49,033 nt of DNA from Methylobacterium iners (GTDB taxonomy: Bacteria > Pseudomonadota > Alphaproteobacteria > Rhizobiales > Beijerinckiaceae): NCBI RefSeq assembly GCF_022179305.1, contig NZ_BPQP01000057.1, forward strand, positions 1 to 49,033, written 5' to 3'. This document shows, piece after piece, positions 17,423-26,916 of this stretch. A program made the translations under genes and the position numbers. Under the pieces are notes generated by a model. It did not search any database, was not told where the DNA came from, and saw nothing but the letters and a program-made list of their open reading frames with translations. Within the stretch, counting starts at the first letter, position 1; each line of letters begins with the position of its first letter.

Positions 17423-17668
17423 GTGGCCCCCGCTTTCCTGCATGGAACTGTCCATGAGGTCGAGGAAGACGTTCAAGCGGCCCTTCAATCAGACCCAAAG
17501 CTCCTCGAGCTTTGGGAGGCACTGACGCCGCTCGGCCAAAACGAGTTCCTCTGCTGTATCAAAGACGCAAAGCAGACCGCGACGCGCCGACGTCGCATCG
17601 CACGGACCTGTGACGAACTCCTCGAAGGGAAGAAGCGGCCATGCTGCTGGGCAGGCTGCATTCACCGC
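17423..17668 (+). pseudogene. YdeI/OmpD-associated-like C-terminal fragment without its stop
   Basis: Residues encoded here (DVQAALQSDPKLLELWEALT, then NEF.CCIKDAKQTATRRRRI and CCWAGCIHR) match the C-terminal domain of YdeI-type proteins, which normally end soon after a CCWPGCPHR-like motif. Here the frame does not stop but runs to 18319, antisense through the chemoreceptor gene. GTG at 17423 after GGAGGG, or GTG at 17378, could start it. Only the first 85-97 residues look genuine, so I treat it as a small gene that lost its stop by deletion. Confidence 0.5.
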
Positions 17669-17725
17669 AAGGCATCGTCCTTGCCGGCTCGCAGCGGCAG
17701 GATGTGGATGTCTCCCATTCTACCC

Positions 17726-19405
17726 TCACGCAGCGCGAACGTTGGTAAGGAAGCTCGTGACCGCGTCGCTCAGGTGTTCGGACTGCCGAGAGAGTTCGGA
17801 GGCCGAGGACAAGACCTGGCTGGCAGCTGCGCCTGTCTCTTTGACAGCACTGGCCACGCCACCGATGTTCGTCGTAACCTGGCTCGTGCCGACTGCTGCT
17901 TGGGAGACGTTGCGCACGATCTCCTGCATGGCCGCACCCTGCTCCTCGACAGCCGCCGCGATGGTGGTGGCCACGCCACTGATCTCCTGGATCCGCGCCG
18001 TGATGCTGCCGATCGCGTTGACTGCCTGACTGGTCGAGCCTTGAATGCGGGCGATCTGGCTGCTGATCTCGTCGGTGGCCTTGGCCGTCTGGCTCGCAAG
18101 CTCCTTGACCTCGGTGGCGACAACGGCGAAGCCACGACCGGCTTCGCCCGCCCGGGCGGCCTCAATCGTCGCATTCAGTGCAAGCAGGTTGGTCTGGCCC
18201 GCGATCATCGAGATCATCGACACCACGTCGCCGATTTTCGACACAGCGCCGCTGAGCTCCTGCACGAGAGCCGCCGTATGATCGGCTTCTGCGACCGCCT
18301 TCTGCGCCAGGCTGGCTGAGCCATTCACCTGCCTACCAATCTCCTGGACCGACGAACCCAGCTCCTCAGCGGCGGTAGCCACCGTGTTGACGTTGGCCGC
18401 AGCGATCTCAGCTGCGGCGGCAACCGTTGTTGACTGACGCGCGGTCTGGTCCGCTGTGCCGGCCATGCCTTGCGCTGTGGCCTGTAGGTCGGTGGCCGAC
18501 GCTGTCACCGTCTCGACGATGCTGCCGACAGCGCGCTCGAAGCCGTCGGCCATCTCGCGCATCGCTGATTTGCGCTGCGCCTCAGCCCCGGCACGAGCAA
18601 GCACTGTTTGCTCTTCCAATAGGCGGCTGCGGATCATGCTGTCCTTGAACACCTGCACGGCCGCCGCCATGGCGCCCAACTCGTCACGTCTCTGCGTGCT
18701 CGGGATAGCCGTTGAGGCGTTGCCTTCCGCCAAGTTGTCCATGGCGGCTGTCATGTCTTGCAGCGGACGAGCGATCCGGAGGTAGCTGAACGCGACCGCC
18801 GCAGCTGCCACCAGCCCAGCGACGGCAAGCGTGACCCAGGTCAGGGTACGAGCTTTGGCATCGGCCAAACTGGCGGCAAGGGCGGCTGCTACAGCACCTT
18901 TTCGGCTGAGTTCGGCAGCCTCGGAAAGCACTCCGGCGGCAGCCTCATAGTTCGCCTTGGAGTCGCCCTGAAAGATCTCACGACCATCGTCGTGCCGCGC
19001 CTGCTCAATGAGTGCGACGATCCTGCCCCAGACTTCGCCGTTGGTTGTCCATTTCGCACGGAAGCTGTCGGCGAGGCTCCGCTCCTCGGGCGAGCTAATC
19101 AGCGACTGGTATTGTGTGAGAAGCTGTTGGAGATGAACGCTCACATCCGCCAGCTGTTTGAGGGCGGCAGCACGATCTCGTTCCGTCTCAGCACTCAGGT
19201 ACCGGTAGCTGCGAACGCGTGCATCGGTGATCGTGGTTTGCATCTGGCGCACGACATCGACGGACGGCATCCAAGACGTGGTGATGTCGGCCACCTTCTC
19301 CCGGATGGTGCCCAACGACACTAGCCCGGCTATCCCTTGGCCAGCCGAGACGAGCGCCAGCAGAATGAACGATCCGATGAGAGCAGCTTTGATCGAAAAT
19401 CGCAT
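17726..19405 (-). CDS. Methyl-accepting chemotaxis protein (4HB-HAMP-MA)
   Basis: This 559-residue chemoreceptor has an N-terminal transmembrane segment (about 7-28), a periplasmic four-helix-bundle sensor (about 30-185), a second membrane helix (about 190-212), a HAMP domain and a long MA signalling coiled coil. The hairpin tip containing [20 protein letters not shown], which binds CheA/CheW, is intact. Gln/Glu-rich methylation helices flank it. No CheB/R-tethering pentapeptide is seen at the end (TNVRAA). The ATG at 19405 is chosen so that the membrane segment leads. A CtrA-like box lies 65 bp upstream. Confidence 0.93.
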   Translation of the reverse strand: MRFSIKAALIGSFILLALVSAGQGIAGLVSLGTIREKVADITTSWMPSVDVVRQMQTTITDARVRSYRYLSAETERDRAAALKQLADVSVHLQQLLTQYQSLISSPEERSLADSFRAKWTTNGEVWGRIVALIEQARHDDGREIFQGDSKANYEAAAGVLSEAAELSRKGAVAAALAASLADAKARTLTWVTLAVAGLVAAAAVAFSYLRIARPLQDMTAAMDNLAEGNASTAIPSTQRRDELGAMAAAVQVFKDSMIRSRLLEEQTVLARAGAEAQRKSAMREMADGFERAVGSIVETVTASATDLQATAQGMAGTADQTARQSTTVAAAAEIAAANVNTVATAAEELGSSVQEIGRQVNGSASLAQKAVAEADHTAALVQELSGAVSKIGDVVSMISMIAGQTNLLALNATIEAARAGEAGRGFAVVATEVKELASQTAKATDEISSQIARIQGSTSQAVNAIGSITARIQEISGVATTIAAAVEEQGAAMQEIVRNVSQAAVGTSQVTTNIGGVASAVKETGAAASQVLSSASELSRQSEHLSDAVTSFLTNVRAA

Positions 19406-19470
19406 CTGAATGGCTGCCGCAAGCGCGCGAGAACGATAATCTTTGAGCAAGCCGTAATATTTTATAAGCG

Positions 19471-19485
19471 TTAAAGCATAATTAG
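19471..19485 (-). promoter_or_regulatory. Candidate CtrA box upstream of the chemoreceptor
   Basis: TTAA-N7-TTAG differs from the CtrA consensus TTAA-N7-TTAA at one base and lies about 65 bp upstream of the chemoreceptor start. CtrA control of motility and chemotaxis genes is established in several alphaproteobacteria; here it is inference from one motif in AT-rich DNA. Confidence 0.35.
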
Positions 19486-19777
19486 CCTGGAGCCGATTTC
19501 GGTTAGGTTCCCGACGCATGACCGCTTAGCCCGCCCAGTCGCCAGCTCGCGCTGCATTGATCGACAGCCTCGCCGATAGCGGTGACCCGCTGCTGTACGA
19601 TGTAGGGCTGATATTGTTGGCCCTGACGCCGGTTTCCCGGGCGAATTCGCCAACTGTTCGGAAGCGCGCGTCCCCAGTCAATTTCGCGTGCGAGCCGCTG
19701 TCATTGGCATCCGGGAAGCGCCGCGAGCCCAATTTTTGGCCGCAATTAACCTATGCTTGCCAGTGTCTTTGGCCGTG

Positions 19778-20047
19778 ATGGCCCGAGGCTGGACCGTGGA
19801 CGCGAACTTGCGGAAGTTTCCACGGCAGAACGCCTTCAAGATCGGCGTCATCCGCATCGACAACTGCTCTCCCGACATCGAATGCCTGATCTGGGACGAT
19901 TCTGAAGCTGGAGCGCGGATCGAGCCGATTGGTGAGGATGCAGTCCCAGACGAGTTCGAGCTTTTTCTCGACGATCTGCAGGCTCGGCGCTCGTGCCGCG
20001 TGATCTGGCGGCAGGGCCGGAAAATCGGCGTGGTCTTTACAGTGTGA
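19778..20047 (+). CDS. PilZ-domain protein
   Basis: This short protein of about 89 residues is a single PilZ domain: RKFPRQ near the start, C.IWD.SE.GARIEP, and the end R.CRV.WR.GRKIGVVF. PilZ domains bind c-di-GMP through an RxxxR plus D/NxSxxG pair; here the second motif reads DDSEAG, so binding is uncertain. The ATG at 19778 is the best start but has no clear ribosome-binding site; an upstream GTG could add 30 residues. Confidence 0.78.
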   Translation: MARGWTVDANLRKFPRQNAFKIGVIRIDNCSPDIECLIWDDSEAGARIEPIGEDAVPDEFELFLDDLQARRSCRVIWRQGRKIGVVFTV

Positions 20048-20098
20048 GGAGCGCACGTCACGTGGCCTGATCCAGACGTCGGTGGCACCTAGTCCGCC

Positions 20099-20494
20099 TC
20101 ACTTACTGCCCTCAAGCGGGCTAGCAGAGATCCGCGCCGCGCTACGCACGACGACGAGGACGTCGCGCCGAACCGCGGCGTCCTCAATGGTGGCGAAAGC
20201 CTGCAGCAGCTCCACGGCGCCGGTCGTACCGAGGAAGGCGAAAGCCTCGCTCGTATCGCCCTCGGGATCATCGTCATCGAACAGCATTGAGACGGGGATG
20301 CCGAGAGCGCGGGCGAGCCCCCGCAGTCGACTGGCGCTGACGCGGTTTCGGCCCTTCTCATACTTTTGGACCTGCTGGAAGCTGACGCCGATGGCAGTGG
20401 CGAGCGTGGTCTGGCTGATGCCTTTGCTCTCGCGGAGCGCCCGAATGCGCTGGCCCACGGTGCGATCGACGTCGGTGGCAGATATCGTTGGCAT
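20099..20494 (-). CDS. XRE-family transcriptional regulator
   Basis: This 131-residue regulator has an HTH_3 domain at about residues 10-70 (VGQRIRALRESKGISQTTLA, then IGVSFQQVQKYEKGRNRVSA), the form common in rhizobial regulators. An acidic hinge (DDDDPEGD) and a helical C-terminal segment (LLQAFATIEDAAVR..VL.VVRS) follow, probably for dimerisation. It diverges from the RMF-like gene at 20789. Confidence 0.9.
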   Translation of the reverse strand: MPTISATDVDRTVGQRIRALRESKGISQTTLATAIGVSFQQVQKYEKGRNRVSASRLRGLARALGIPVSMLFDDDDPEGDTSEAFAFLGTTGAVELLQAFATIEDAAVRRDVLVVVRSAARISASPLEGSK

Positions 20495-20788
20495 GGCAGC
20501 TCCTCGCGATGACCGGCTGAAACACCGGAGCTGCCAAAACGGCCCACCGTCATCGTCGAGGACGTCGCGAGCCGCACCGCTTGGCTCAGGCGTTCAAACC
20601 GGCGGGAGAGCTCCATTGCCGACATCAGTGCCTGAGCCGGCGCATCGCCGGTGTCGCCAACTGCATCCTTCACCTCGCCAATGCTGACCGTGTTTGCCCG
20701 GCCGCCTCGATGAGCGCCGGGCTTTTCAGTCTGTTTGCCCTAGATCTCTTGTTGGCACGAGCTTGGTGCTGAGCAGGAGGATTGCCGC

Positions 20789-20974
20789 ATGGGCTTCGTG
20801 TCAGCCACGGTGAAGAACGAGGGTACGATCGCCAAAACCGCGGGCAAGCCGATGCAGGCGAACCCCTATCCGGCAGGCTCGCAGGAGAGCGCGGATTGGC
20901 TGGAGGGCTTCACGTTTGACGAGGCGGCGATGAACGTCGATCACGAGGACGCAACCGACGCCAACCGCTCCTGA
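20789..20974 (+). CDS. Ribosome modulation factor-like small protein
   Basis: This 61-residue protein follows a strong GGAGG site eight bases before the ATG. The core AGK.......NPYP.GSQES.DWLEGF resembles RMF, the small protein that dimerises 70S ribosomes in stationary phase (G(R/K)......CPY.......WL.GW). A second, closer copy lies at 37923-38123. The acidic tail is not typical of E. coli RMF, so the ribosome role is inference. Confidence 0.6.
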   Translation: MGFVSATVKNEGTIAKTAGKPMQANPYPAGSQESADWLEGFTFDEAAMNVDHEDATDANRS

Positions 20975-21004
20975 CGGCACGTTGCGCGGTAAGGATGTCG
21001 GCCT

Positions 21005-21262
21005 GTGCCTTGCTACTTCTTCAACGCGCACATCGACGGCGACATCATCCCTGATCAGGGCGGTATGGAGCTTCGTGATGTGATCCAAGCGTTGGAGGTT
21101 GGCCGGGATACCGTTCAAGCGATGATGCAGGACCCCACCAATCAGGTGACGCTCCTGTCTGCCACTCTGGTTGTCACGAACGATGCGGGCGAGGTGGTGG
21201 GCGAGTTCCCCTTCGCGGATGCCTTCAAGTTATTGCCACGCCCGGCTCAGAATGAGCGTTAG
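21005..21262 (+). CDS. DUF6894 family protein
   Basis: The product is 85 residues from a GTG start. The opening P.YFFN...DGD.I.D..G.EL, the helical middle and the V.N.AGEVV.EFPF.DAF ending are the signature of DUF6894, a short alpha/beta family abundant in Methylobacterium and Bradyrhizobium. Function is unknown. It is tandem with the RMF-like gene, 30 bp downstream. Confidence 0.85.
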   Translation: MPCYFFNAHIDGDIIPDQGGMELRDVIQALEVGRDTVQAMMQDPTNQVTLLSATLVVTNDAGEVVGEFPFADAFKLLPRPAQNER

Positions 21263-21376
21263 CAGGTCCAGAACCGCTTATCGCGGCCAGGGACCGCTCT
21301 TTGCCGCTTGTGAGTTTGGCTGCGGATGCAAACGGCGCGGACGAGCGTCCTCCGGATGCAATCCGTCTCAGACACC

Positions 21377-21544
21377 ATGCGCCCCATCGTGCTGTCCGTC
21401 CGCTCTTTCACGGGCGTCGAGCCGATCGACGGCGGCGATACCATCGTGGTGCGGTTCAAGGCGCCCGATGGTCCGGAGATATCCCTCCTCGTCCCAAAAC
21501 ATGCCCTCGCGAACTTTCGACTTCTTCTTGACGATGGGCCGTAG
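21377..21544 (+). CDS. Small hypothetical protein
   Basis: The product is 55 residues from the ATG at 21377 (an in-frame ATG at 21326 would add 17). The pattern VVRFKAPDG.EISLLVPKHALANF.LLLDDG, alternating strands followed by a helix, looks like a genuine small alpha/beta fold and resembles other short proteins of this genus. No function is known. Confidence 0.5.
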   Translation: MRPIVLSVRSFTGVEPIDGGDTIVVRFKAPDGPEISLLVPKHALANFRLLLDDGP

Positions 21545-21785
21545 CGCCTCGCCGAACCGCTTTTCGGCCCCGTCGTAACCGACGGCGATCGTACCGGCGA
21601 TAGGAGCGTCACGGTGCGGCTCGTGGCGCTCTTGCTGGCGAGCGGCGAAGACGTTCCCTAACATAAGGTAAGAAGTCGATCGAACAAACCCGCTCAAATT
21701 TTCCGATAGGTCCGCCTTTCGACGCGGCGATTCAGGAATCCTCAGCACTCGGCGCCTCATGCTCAGGCTTGTGGGAGCCAAGAAC

Positions 21786-23147
21786 ATGCAACGAATTCGC
21801 GAGCTGGGTCGGGACCGGGGCGGCAACGTGCTGCTGATCTTCGGTCTTGGTCTGCCGGTGCTGATGGGCCTGACCTCGGCGGCCCTCGAATATGGTTCGC
21901 TGGTCAAGCGCCGCACCGAGCTGCAGCGCGCCGCCGACGGCGGCAGCATCGCGGGCGTCAACCAGTTCAAGCTCGCCAACACCGACGACGCGGCCGCCAT
22001 CCGCGCGGCGATCGCCATGGCCCAGGGCCAGGCGCAGGCCTCCACGGACCGCCGGCCGCAGGTCGAGGCCGAGGTGCTGGGCAACCATTCCTCGGTCAAG
22101 GTGACGGTCCGCGAGAGCGTGCCGCTCGCCTTCGGCAAGCTCCTCAACGTACCGCAGGTGGAGCTCGTCGTGCACTCCACCGCCAAGCTCGCCGGCACCA
22201 CACGCCTCTGCCTCCTCGCGCTCGAGCCAGCCGCCAAGAAGGCCTTCAGCGCCGAGCAATATGCCCGCATCGCGGCCCCGGACTGCTCGATCTACTCGAA
22301 CTCGACGAGCCAGGAGAGCATCAGCGGCGGCGAAGGTGCCGTCGTGACTGCCCTGACGACGTGCTCGGCCGGAGGCTACAGGGGGACGAGCGCGAACTTC
22401 ACGCCGCCGCCCGCCACCGGCTGCCCCACGCTCAAGGACCCGCTCGCCGACCGGCCCGCGCCCTCCGTCGGGCCCTGCGTCGTCCTCGACGCCGCCATCA
22501 ACGCGAACGCTGCTGATGCCACCAAGCCGGTGAAGATCGTGAGGGGCACTTACACCCTGAATCCGGGCACGTATTGCAACGGCCTTGAGATCACGGACGG
22601 CGCCACCGTCACGCTTCGACCCGGCGTCTATGTGGTGAAGAACGGTCCCCTCGTCGTGAAGAGGAGGGGGTCCATGGCGGGCGAGAACGTCGGCTTCTAC
22701 TTCACCGGGGACAGGGGCGGGCTCCTGTTCGACAAGGACAGCACCGTCAGCCTCACGGCGCCCAAGGACGGCGAGATGGCGAGCCTGCTGTTCTTCGAGG
22801 AGCGCTTGGTCTCCAGCCCAGCCGCGCCCCCCGAACCGGACGACTCCACAGGCCCGAAGCCGCCGCAGCCGCCCGCGCCGGAAACCAACACGCCTGTTCG
22901 CCAGTACCGGATCATCAGCGACAACGCGCGCACGCTGCTGGGCACGATCTACCTTCCGGCGGGCCGCCTGATCGTCGACTCGAAGAAGCCGGTCGCGGAT
23001 CAGTCCGCGTACACGGTCGTCGTCGCCCGGCTCGTGAACCTCTACGAGGGTCCGAACCTCATCCTGAACGCGCGCTACGGCAGCAGCGACGTGCCCGTGC
23101 CCGACGGCGTCGGCCCGAGCTCGGCCGACACGGTCCTCTCGCATTAG
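21786..23147 (+). CDS. TadG-like pilus-assembly/secreted protein
   Basis: The product is 453 residues, with GGGAG eight bases before the ATG. The N-terminal Tad segment (GGNVLLIFGLGLPVLMGLTS, about 15-34) is a type-IV-pilin-like membrane helix followed by AALEYGSLVKRRTELQRAAD. The remainder (to residue 453) is extracytoplasmic, with a beta-helix-like middle (NPGTYCNGLEITDGATVTL) and a Pro-rich insert (about 345-370). Tad-type proteins help build Flp pili or associate with the envelope. No tadABC or flp gene is present in the window. This gene has the high GC of the background, unlike the following three. Confidence 0.8.
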   Translation: MQRIRELGRDRGGNVLLIFGLGLPVLMGLTSAALEYGSLVKRRTELQRAADGGSIAGVNQFKLANTDDAAAIRAAIAMAQGQAQASTDRRPQVEAEVLGNHSSVKVTVRESVPLAFGKLLNVPQVELVVHSTAKLAGTTRLCLLALEPAAKKAFSAEQYARIAAPDCSIYSNSTSQESISGGEGAVVTALTTCSAGGYRGTSANFTPPPATGCPTLKDPLADRPAPSVGPCVVLDAAINANAADATKPVKIVRGTYTLNPGTYCNGLEITDGATVTLRPGVYVVKNGPLVVKRRGSMAGENVGFYFTGDRGGLLFDKDSTVSLTAPKDGEMASLLFFEERLVSSPAAPPEPDDSTGPKPPQPPAPETNTPVRQYRIISDNARTLLGTIYLPAGRLIVDSKKPVADQSAYTVVVARLVNLYEGPNLILNARYGSSDVPVPDGVGPSSADTVLSH

Positions 23148-23443
23148 GCGGTCACTGCCTGGAGATCGGCCCAGCCGAGGTGGATCGTGTGTGGCCCATC
23201 CTGGTGCAATCACGTCCTGAGATGCAACGACCTGCTCATGTTCGACGGTGCAATGAAACCAGCGAAAGACTTCGGTAAGCATTCCGCAAAGCACCAGTGC
23301 ATTCGGCCGCTTGCGGGATGGAGCCAGAGTTATCGCACAGGACGCAAGAAGCAGGGCATTAACTGATGGTGCCTATATCACTACCGCTTACCCTAGTTCC
23401 AACTGCTTTTTCCAAAGCGGTTTGCTGGCGCGAGTACCGCAGT

Positions 23444-24541
23444 ATGAGAAAGCCTGAGTCACGAGCGAAAGGCTTGGTCCGCCGAGGCGCACTCGGCGCG
23501 GACAAGAGCGGCAACGTCATTATTCTCTTCGCGCTCACCGCCCCCATACTCTTCGGCATCGGCGGCGCTGCGCTTGATTATGGAAATGCGGTGCGCATTC
23601 GCGCTGTCGAGCAGAGCGTGAGCGACGCGACCGCACTTCTCGTAGCGGGAGCTGATACGCCCCTTGCTCGTACAGAGGGCTTTAGACTTGCTGAAGCTCA
23701 ACTGCGAGCCCGCTTGGGCGACCAGAGCAGCACGGGGGGTTACCGCATCTCCGGAGCTTGGATCGACAGCTCAAATTACAAGCTGACGATTTCTACCACG
23801 CTGAAGACGTTCCTGGTTCATCTGCTGCCCGGAACTTCAAGACAAATGGAAGTTAGCGTCTCAACGGTTGTTAACCGTGTCGCTCCTCAATACGCAACCG
23901 CTCCACCTACTTTAACTCAGCTATCGCCAGAGGCAGCCGACTACAACCGTATATATTTCTACTGCTACTCGTCCGATCAACAACGCCAACAAAGCGCTGA
24001 TAGAGGCCGACGGGGCATTACCGCGATCGCGGACAATGCGCAACCTCCGACGGACTACAGCGCCAATAAGCCCCCACCTTGCGAGGCAAACGAGGCACCA
24101 AGCTACATGCTCAGGAACGTTCGCAACGCAAGAACATCACCCAGCAAATGGGACAAAGACAATGAGGAGGTATTTATATACTATACAGATACCGTTATTG
24201 ATACCGGCGGTCTTGTTCAGACCATGAACCTGAACGGCTCGCAAGTTTTCAAGAATAGTCCGAGCATACCGGTGGACACACAAAGATACCCAATGCTTGA
24301 AACGATTGTGTGCGACTCGCTGTCAGCGTGTGTATCCCAATCGCTGGGTGGTATTTTGCCAAACAACCACGTCACTCACAATCCGCAGACTTCGCAGAGG
24401 AGCTGCGAAGAAGGCAAGTTTATGTACTATGGGTGGGAAGATCGACCCGGTGGCGATCGGGATTATGATGATATTCGTGTTGTTGTCTCCTGTCCCAAGC
24501 AGGTAAAAGTTTCCGATAAAAAGCTAAAAATTGTCCAGTGA
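23444..24541 (+). CDS. TadG-like protein
   Basis: The product is 365 residues from the ATG at 23444. The Tad helix spans about residues 25-45 (SGNVIILFALTAPILFGIGG), then AALDYGNAVRIRAVEQSV. A long extracytoplasmic domain is rich in Tyr, Asn, Gln and Asp and contains several Cys. It ends in a DRDYDDIRV-type strand, as in proteins with a von Willebrand-like or carbohydrate-binding fold; that fold is a guess. Its base composition and A/T-ending codons set it apart from the GC-rich gene upstream. It is the first of three closely spaced Tad genes. Confidence 0.75.
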   Translation: MRKPESRAKGLVRRGALGADKSGNVIILFALTAPILFGIGGAALDYGNAVRIRAVEQSVSDATALLVAGADTPLARTEGFRLAEAQLRARLGDQSSTGGYRISGAWIDSSNYKLTISTTLKTFLVHLLPGTSRQMEVSVSTVVNRVAPQYATAPPTLTQLSPEAADYNRIYFYCYSSDQQRQQSADRGRRGITAIADNAQPPTDYSANKPPPCEANEAPSYMLRNVRNARTSPSKWDKDNEEVFIYYTDTVIDTGGLVQTMNLNGSQVFKNSPSIPVDTQRYPMLETIVCDSLSACVSQSLGGILPNNHVTHNPQTSQRSCEEGKFMYYGWEDRPGGDRDYDDIRVVVSCPKQVKVSDKKLKIVQ

Positions 24542-24566
24542 CCGCAATCATAGTTTGACGAGTGGC

Positions 24567-25172
24567 ATGATCACCAAGCGTTTGCTTTTCTCTCTGAAAA
24601 AGGTGGCTTCGAAAGCGAAGCGCGTTCTCTTTGATGAAAATGGCGCGACTGCTGTAGAGTTTGCAATCATCAGCGTGCCGTTTTTTACACTATTCGCTGG
24701 TATAGTGCAGACCGGTTTGATGATGTGGGCAGCCCAGAACTTGGACGAAAACCTGCAGCGCGCGACACGGTCGCTTTATACGGGGAGCTTCCAATCGTCG
24801 GCTGCGCAGTCCAATTCAGCAACGGCTTTGGAGAGTCTCAAAAACCAATTGTGCGGTCCAAGCACTTCTAAAATAGCTACAGTCTTCTCATGTACTGACA
24901 TCAAATTGGATGTCTCCGTTGCCACATCCTTTGGAGCTGGAAATATTCCAAATCCCGTAGACACGCAGACTAAAAATTGGAATTCAAGTTTCGGAACAAG
25001 GTATACCTGCCCTGAGCCAGGTCAGATTGTCGTAGTAACAGCGGCAGTGAAGTTTCCGATGTTCTTTCCCTTTCTGAATTTTGGCACCAGCCCATTTTCT
25101 GATGGTTCACGTCTGTTGCAGTCTACAGCGGTCGCGCGTACCGAACCCTATTCGTCCAGTTCGGGGTGCTAG
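24567..25172 (+). CDS. TadE-like minor pseudopilin
   Basis: The product is 201 residues. The TadE domain begins ENGATAVEFAIISVPFFTLF (about 26-45), with the Glu and hydrophobic run that TadV-type prepilin peptidases process in Tad systems. A Ser/Thr/Asn-rich extracytoplasmic part with Cys residues follows. The start at 24567 (ATG) lies 25 bp after the preceding stop; a TTG at 24531 would overlap that gene. It probably forms an operon with its neighbours and shares their AT-rich codon use. Confidence 0.82.
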   Translation: MITKRLLFSLKKVASKAKRVLFDENGATAVEFAIISVPFFTLFAGIVQTGLMMWAAQNLDENLQRATRSLYTGSFQSSAAQSNSATALESLKNQLCGPSTSKIATVFSCTDIKLDVSVATSFGAGNIPNPVDTQTKNWNSSFGTRYTCPEPGQIVVVTAAVKFPMFFPFLNFGTSPFSDGSRLLQSTAVARTEPYSSSSGC

Positions 25173-25174
25173 GC

Positions 25175-25888
25175 ATGGACGGGCATAAATCAATGCTGCT
25201 GAAAGGATTTCCATCAGGACGGCTCACGAGCCACGGGTATGCTTTGGGAGTGACAGGAGCAGGGTACCGCTTATTTGTTTGCCTTGTAACGCAAGATGCG
25301 TCCTTAGTGCGAACCTTCAAAGTTGCTCGTTCCGGAACGGCGGCTGTTGAGTTTGCTCTTCTACTGCCAGTGATGCTGGTTCTTTATTTTGGAATGGTTG
25401 AGTTCTCGCGAGGGTTCGATAACTGGCGCAAGCTTGAGGCCGCGTCCCGTGCAATTTCCGATTTGACATCTCAGGGCGACACCGAAAGCCCTATGCGCGC
25501 ATCGACCATGAATGATATCTTCGCGTCTGCAAAGCTCATCATGCGGCCATTTGACGGATCTTCTGCCAAGGTCCGCGTCAGCGCTTTGGGTGTTGATCTT
25601 GTGAGATTTGGCCTAACAAAACCAAAGGTATGCTCAAGTTATTCGACAAGCAATTTTTCTCCCAGAGCTGTGGGCATGCCCTCAGATCTTGCAATACCGG
25701 CGGGCTTTCAAACGCAGGGGGCGCGCTATATGCTTGTGGAAATGTCGACTACTCACACACCGCTACTTGGAAGCACTCTCGTAAATCTTATGGGAGGGAG
25801 TTATGGATCCTTCGAAATGAGAGTGGTCGTACCATGGCCGGTAAGGACAGACGAGGAAATTGTTCTTCCCGGCGGGAGCAAATGTTAG
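25175..25888 (+). CDS. TadE-like minor pseudopilin
   Basis: The product is about 237 residues from the ATG at 25175, 2 bp after the previous stop (a GTG at 25166 would overlap it). The TadE segment is at about residues 54-75 (RSGTAAVEFALLLPVMLVLY), then FGMVEFSRGFDNWRKLEAA. The N-terminal 50 residues before the helix are unusually long, so the real start may be internal. The extracytoplasmic domain ends with a Cys. It completes the AT-rich run of three Tad genes. Confidence 0.8.
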   Translation: MDGHKSMLLKGFPSGRLTSHGYALGVTGAGYRLFVCLVTQDASLVRTFKVARSGTAAVEFALLLPVMLVLYFGMVEFSRGFDNWRKLEAASRAISDLTSQGDTESPMRASTMNDIFASAKLIMRPFDGSSAKVRVSALGVDLVRFGLTKPKVCSSYSTSNFSPRAVGMPSDLAIPAGFQTQGARYMLVEMSTTHTPLLGSTLVNLMGGSYGSFEMRVVVPWPVRTDEEIVLPGGSKC

Positions 25889-26214
25889 TTTTTATTTGCT
25901 TTAGCACCGAAGCACTGCGCATTCACGTTCAGCTTTATTTGGTTCAAGCATACGCATTAACGAATTGGGTGAGTAGCGCACCGACAGTCTTTGCTCATAA
26001 AGATTGGAGAAATTTGAATTCGCCGTTGGTTAGTGGGCCAACCATGTCCTGAAGGTGGACAGTGTAGGCAGCGCCGACAAGCGACTACGGTATGATAGGC
26101 TCGTTCCCGAGGTCCGCGCGTACAGCGCCTGAGCTGACGAGCAAACCGGCAATCGGGTCAATTTGAGGAGCCCGGTTAAGCCGCCCGGAAGCAGCACGGC
26201 ATCATGAGCCTCGG
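25889..26214. other. AT-rich gap holding a gene remnant
   Basis: There is no complete gene. On the minus strand a start and 16 codons (26045 down to 25998, stop at 25995-25997) read MVGPLTNGE..., matching the opening of the intact gene at 27467-27730 (MAGPQTIGE...). Similarity continues upstream to about 26083. The remainder is AT-rich and looks like the tail of the Tad block. Confidence 0.45.
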
Positions 26215-26526
26215 ATGGGCATCAATCCGTACATCGCCGTCTTTGCGTCTGCCGGGCTCGTCGCCTTGATGACGGCGCCCGCACCCTCATGGGAAGGCTT
26301 GGCGATCAGCCTGCTCTGCCTTGTGGCTTCCGCCATCGGCAAGCTGTTGTGGAGGTCGAAGCCGAAGCCAACGCTCAAGCGCAAGTCACCTGACGCCATG
26401 ATCTACCCAGAGCGTGCAGCGCCCGGCAGAGCGCCCACCTATGGAGCGCCGACTGCCGGAGCTGTGCCGATGGCGCCCCATCCAGCGCTGCTGAGGACCG
26501 TGAGAATGCAGACGTCGCGGCGATAG
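26215..26526 (+). CDS. Small membrane protein, unknown
   Basis: The product is 103 residues. Two hydrophobic segments (about 5-22 and 28-45) form a hairpin, followed by a basic, Pro/Ala-rich tail. The ribosome-binding site is weak and no family is recognised, so it may be a spurious frame, but the clear membrane pattern favours a gene. Confidence 0.45.
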   Translation: MGINPYIAVFASAGLVALMTAPAPSWEGLAISLLCLVASAIGKLLWRSKPKPTLKRKSPDAMIYPERAAPGRAPTYGAPTAGAVPMAPHPALLRTVRMQTSRR

Positions 26527-26916
26527 AAACGAGATCTTTCGAACGTGCGCGCGCGATCCTGCCGTCATCAGATCGGTAGTATCCAACTAACCGCCCGCTC
26601 CTGACTCGTCGTCCTCAGCCGATCCTTCAACGCCCGCGCGATGGCCTGGGTAATCAACCGAGAGGCTCCGAGCGCTTTTCGACCCGCGGTGAGGAACGGA
26701 CTGCCGGCATCCGCCGTTCCTGCGCGATCCGACTGCAGTTAGGGGCGCCCAAGGACCAGTCCTGGGGCGAGGCGCCGCTCACCCCGTCCAGGGTATAAAC
26801 CTGGATTCGGGTGAAACTTTATCCCGATCTGGCGTGTAGAAGCGGGACGATCATACGGCCCAGCTTGTGCGGGGGGCTCAACGATCCCCATCGACACGTC
26901 AGGTATCGGCACTTCC
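26527..26916. other. Intergenic region without a clear gene
   Basis: A minus-strand frame of about 57 codons (stop at 26568-26570) has a protein-like composition (FLTAGRKALGASRLITQAIA) but no ATG, GTG or ribosome-binding site, so it may be a remnant. Nothing else is supported. Confidence 0.35.

Noticed and set aside
19526-19732. Small minus-strand frame upstream of the chemoreceptor
   Set aside because: TTG start without a ribosome-binding site; no family support beyond a vague resemblance to recombinase tails.
20495-20673. Minus-strand frame continuing upstream of the XRE gene
   Set aside because: Part looks protein-like, but it overlaps the regulator in another frame and has no good start.
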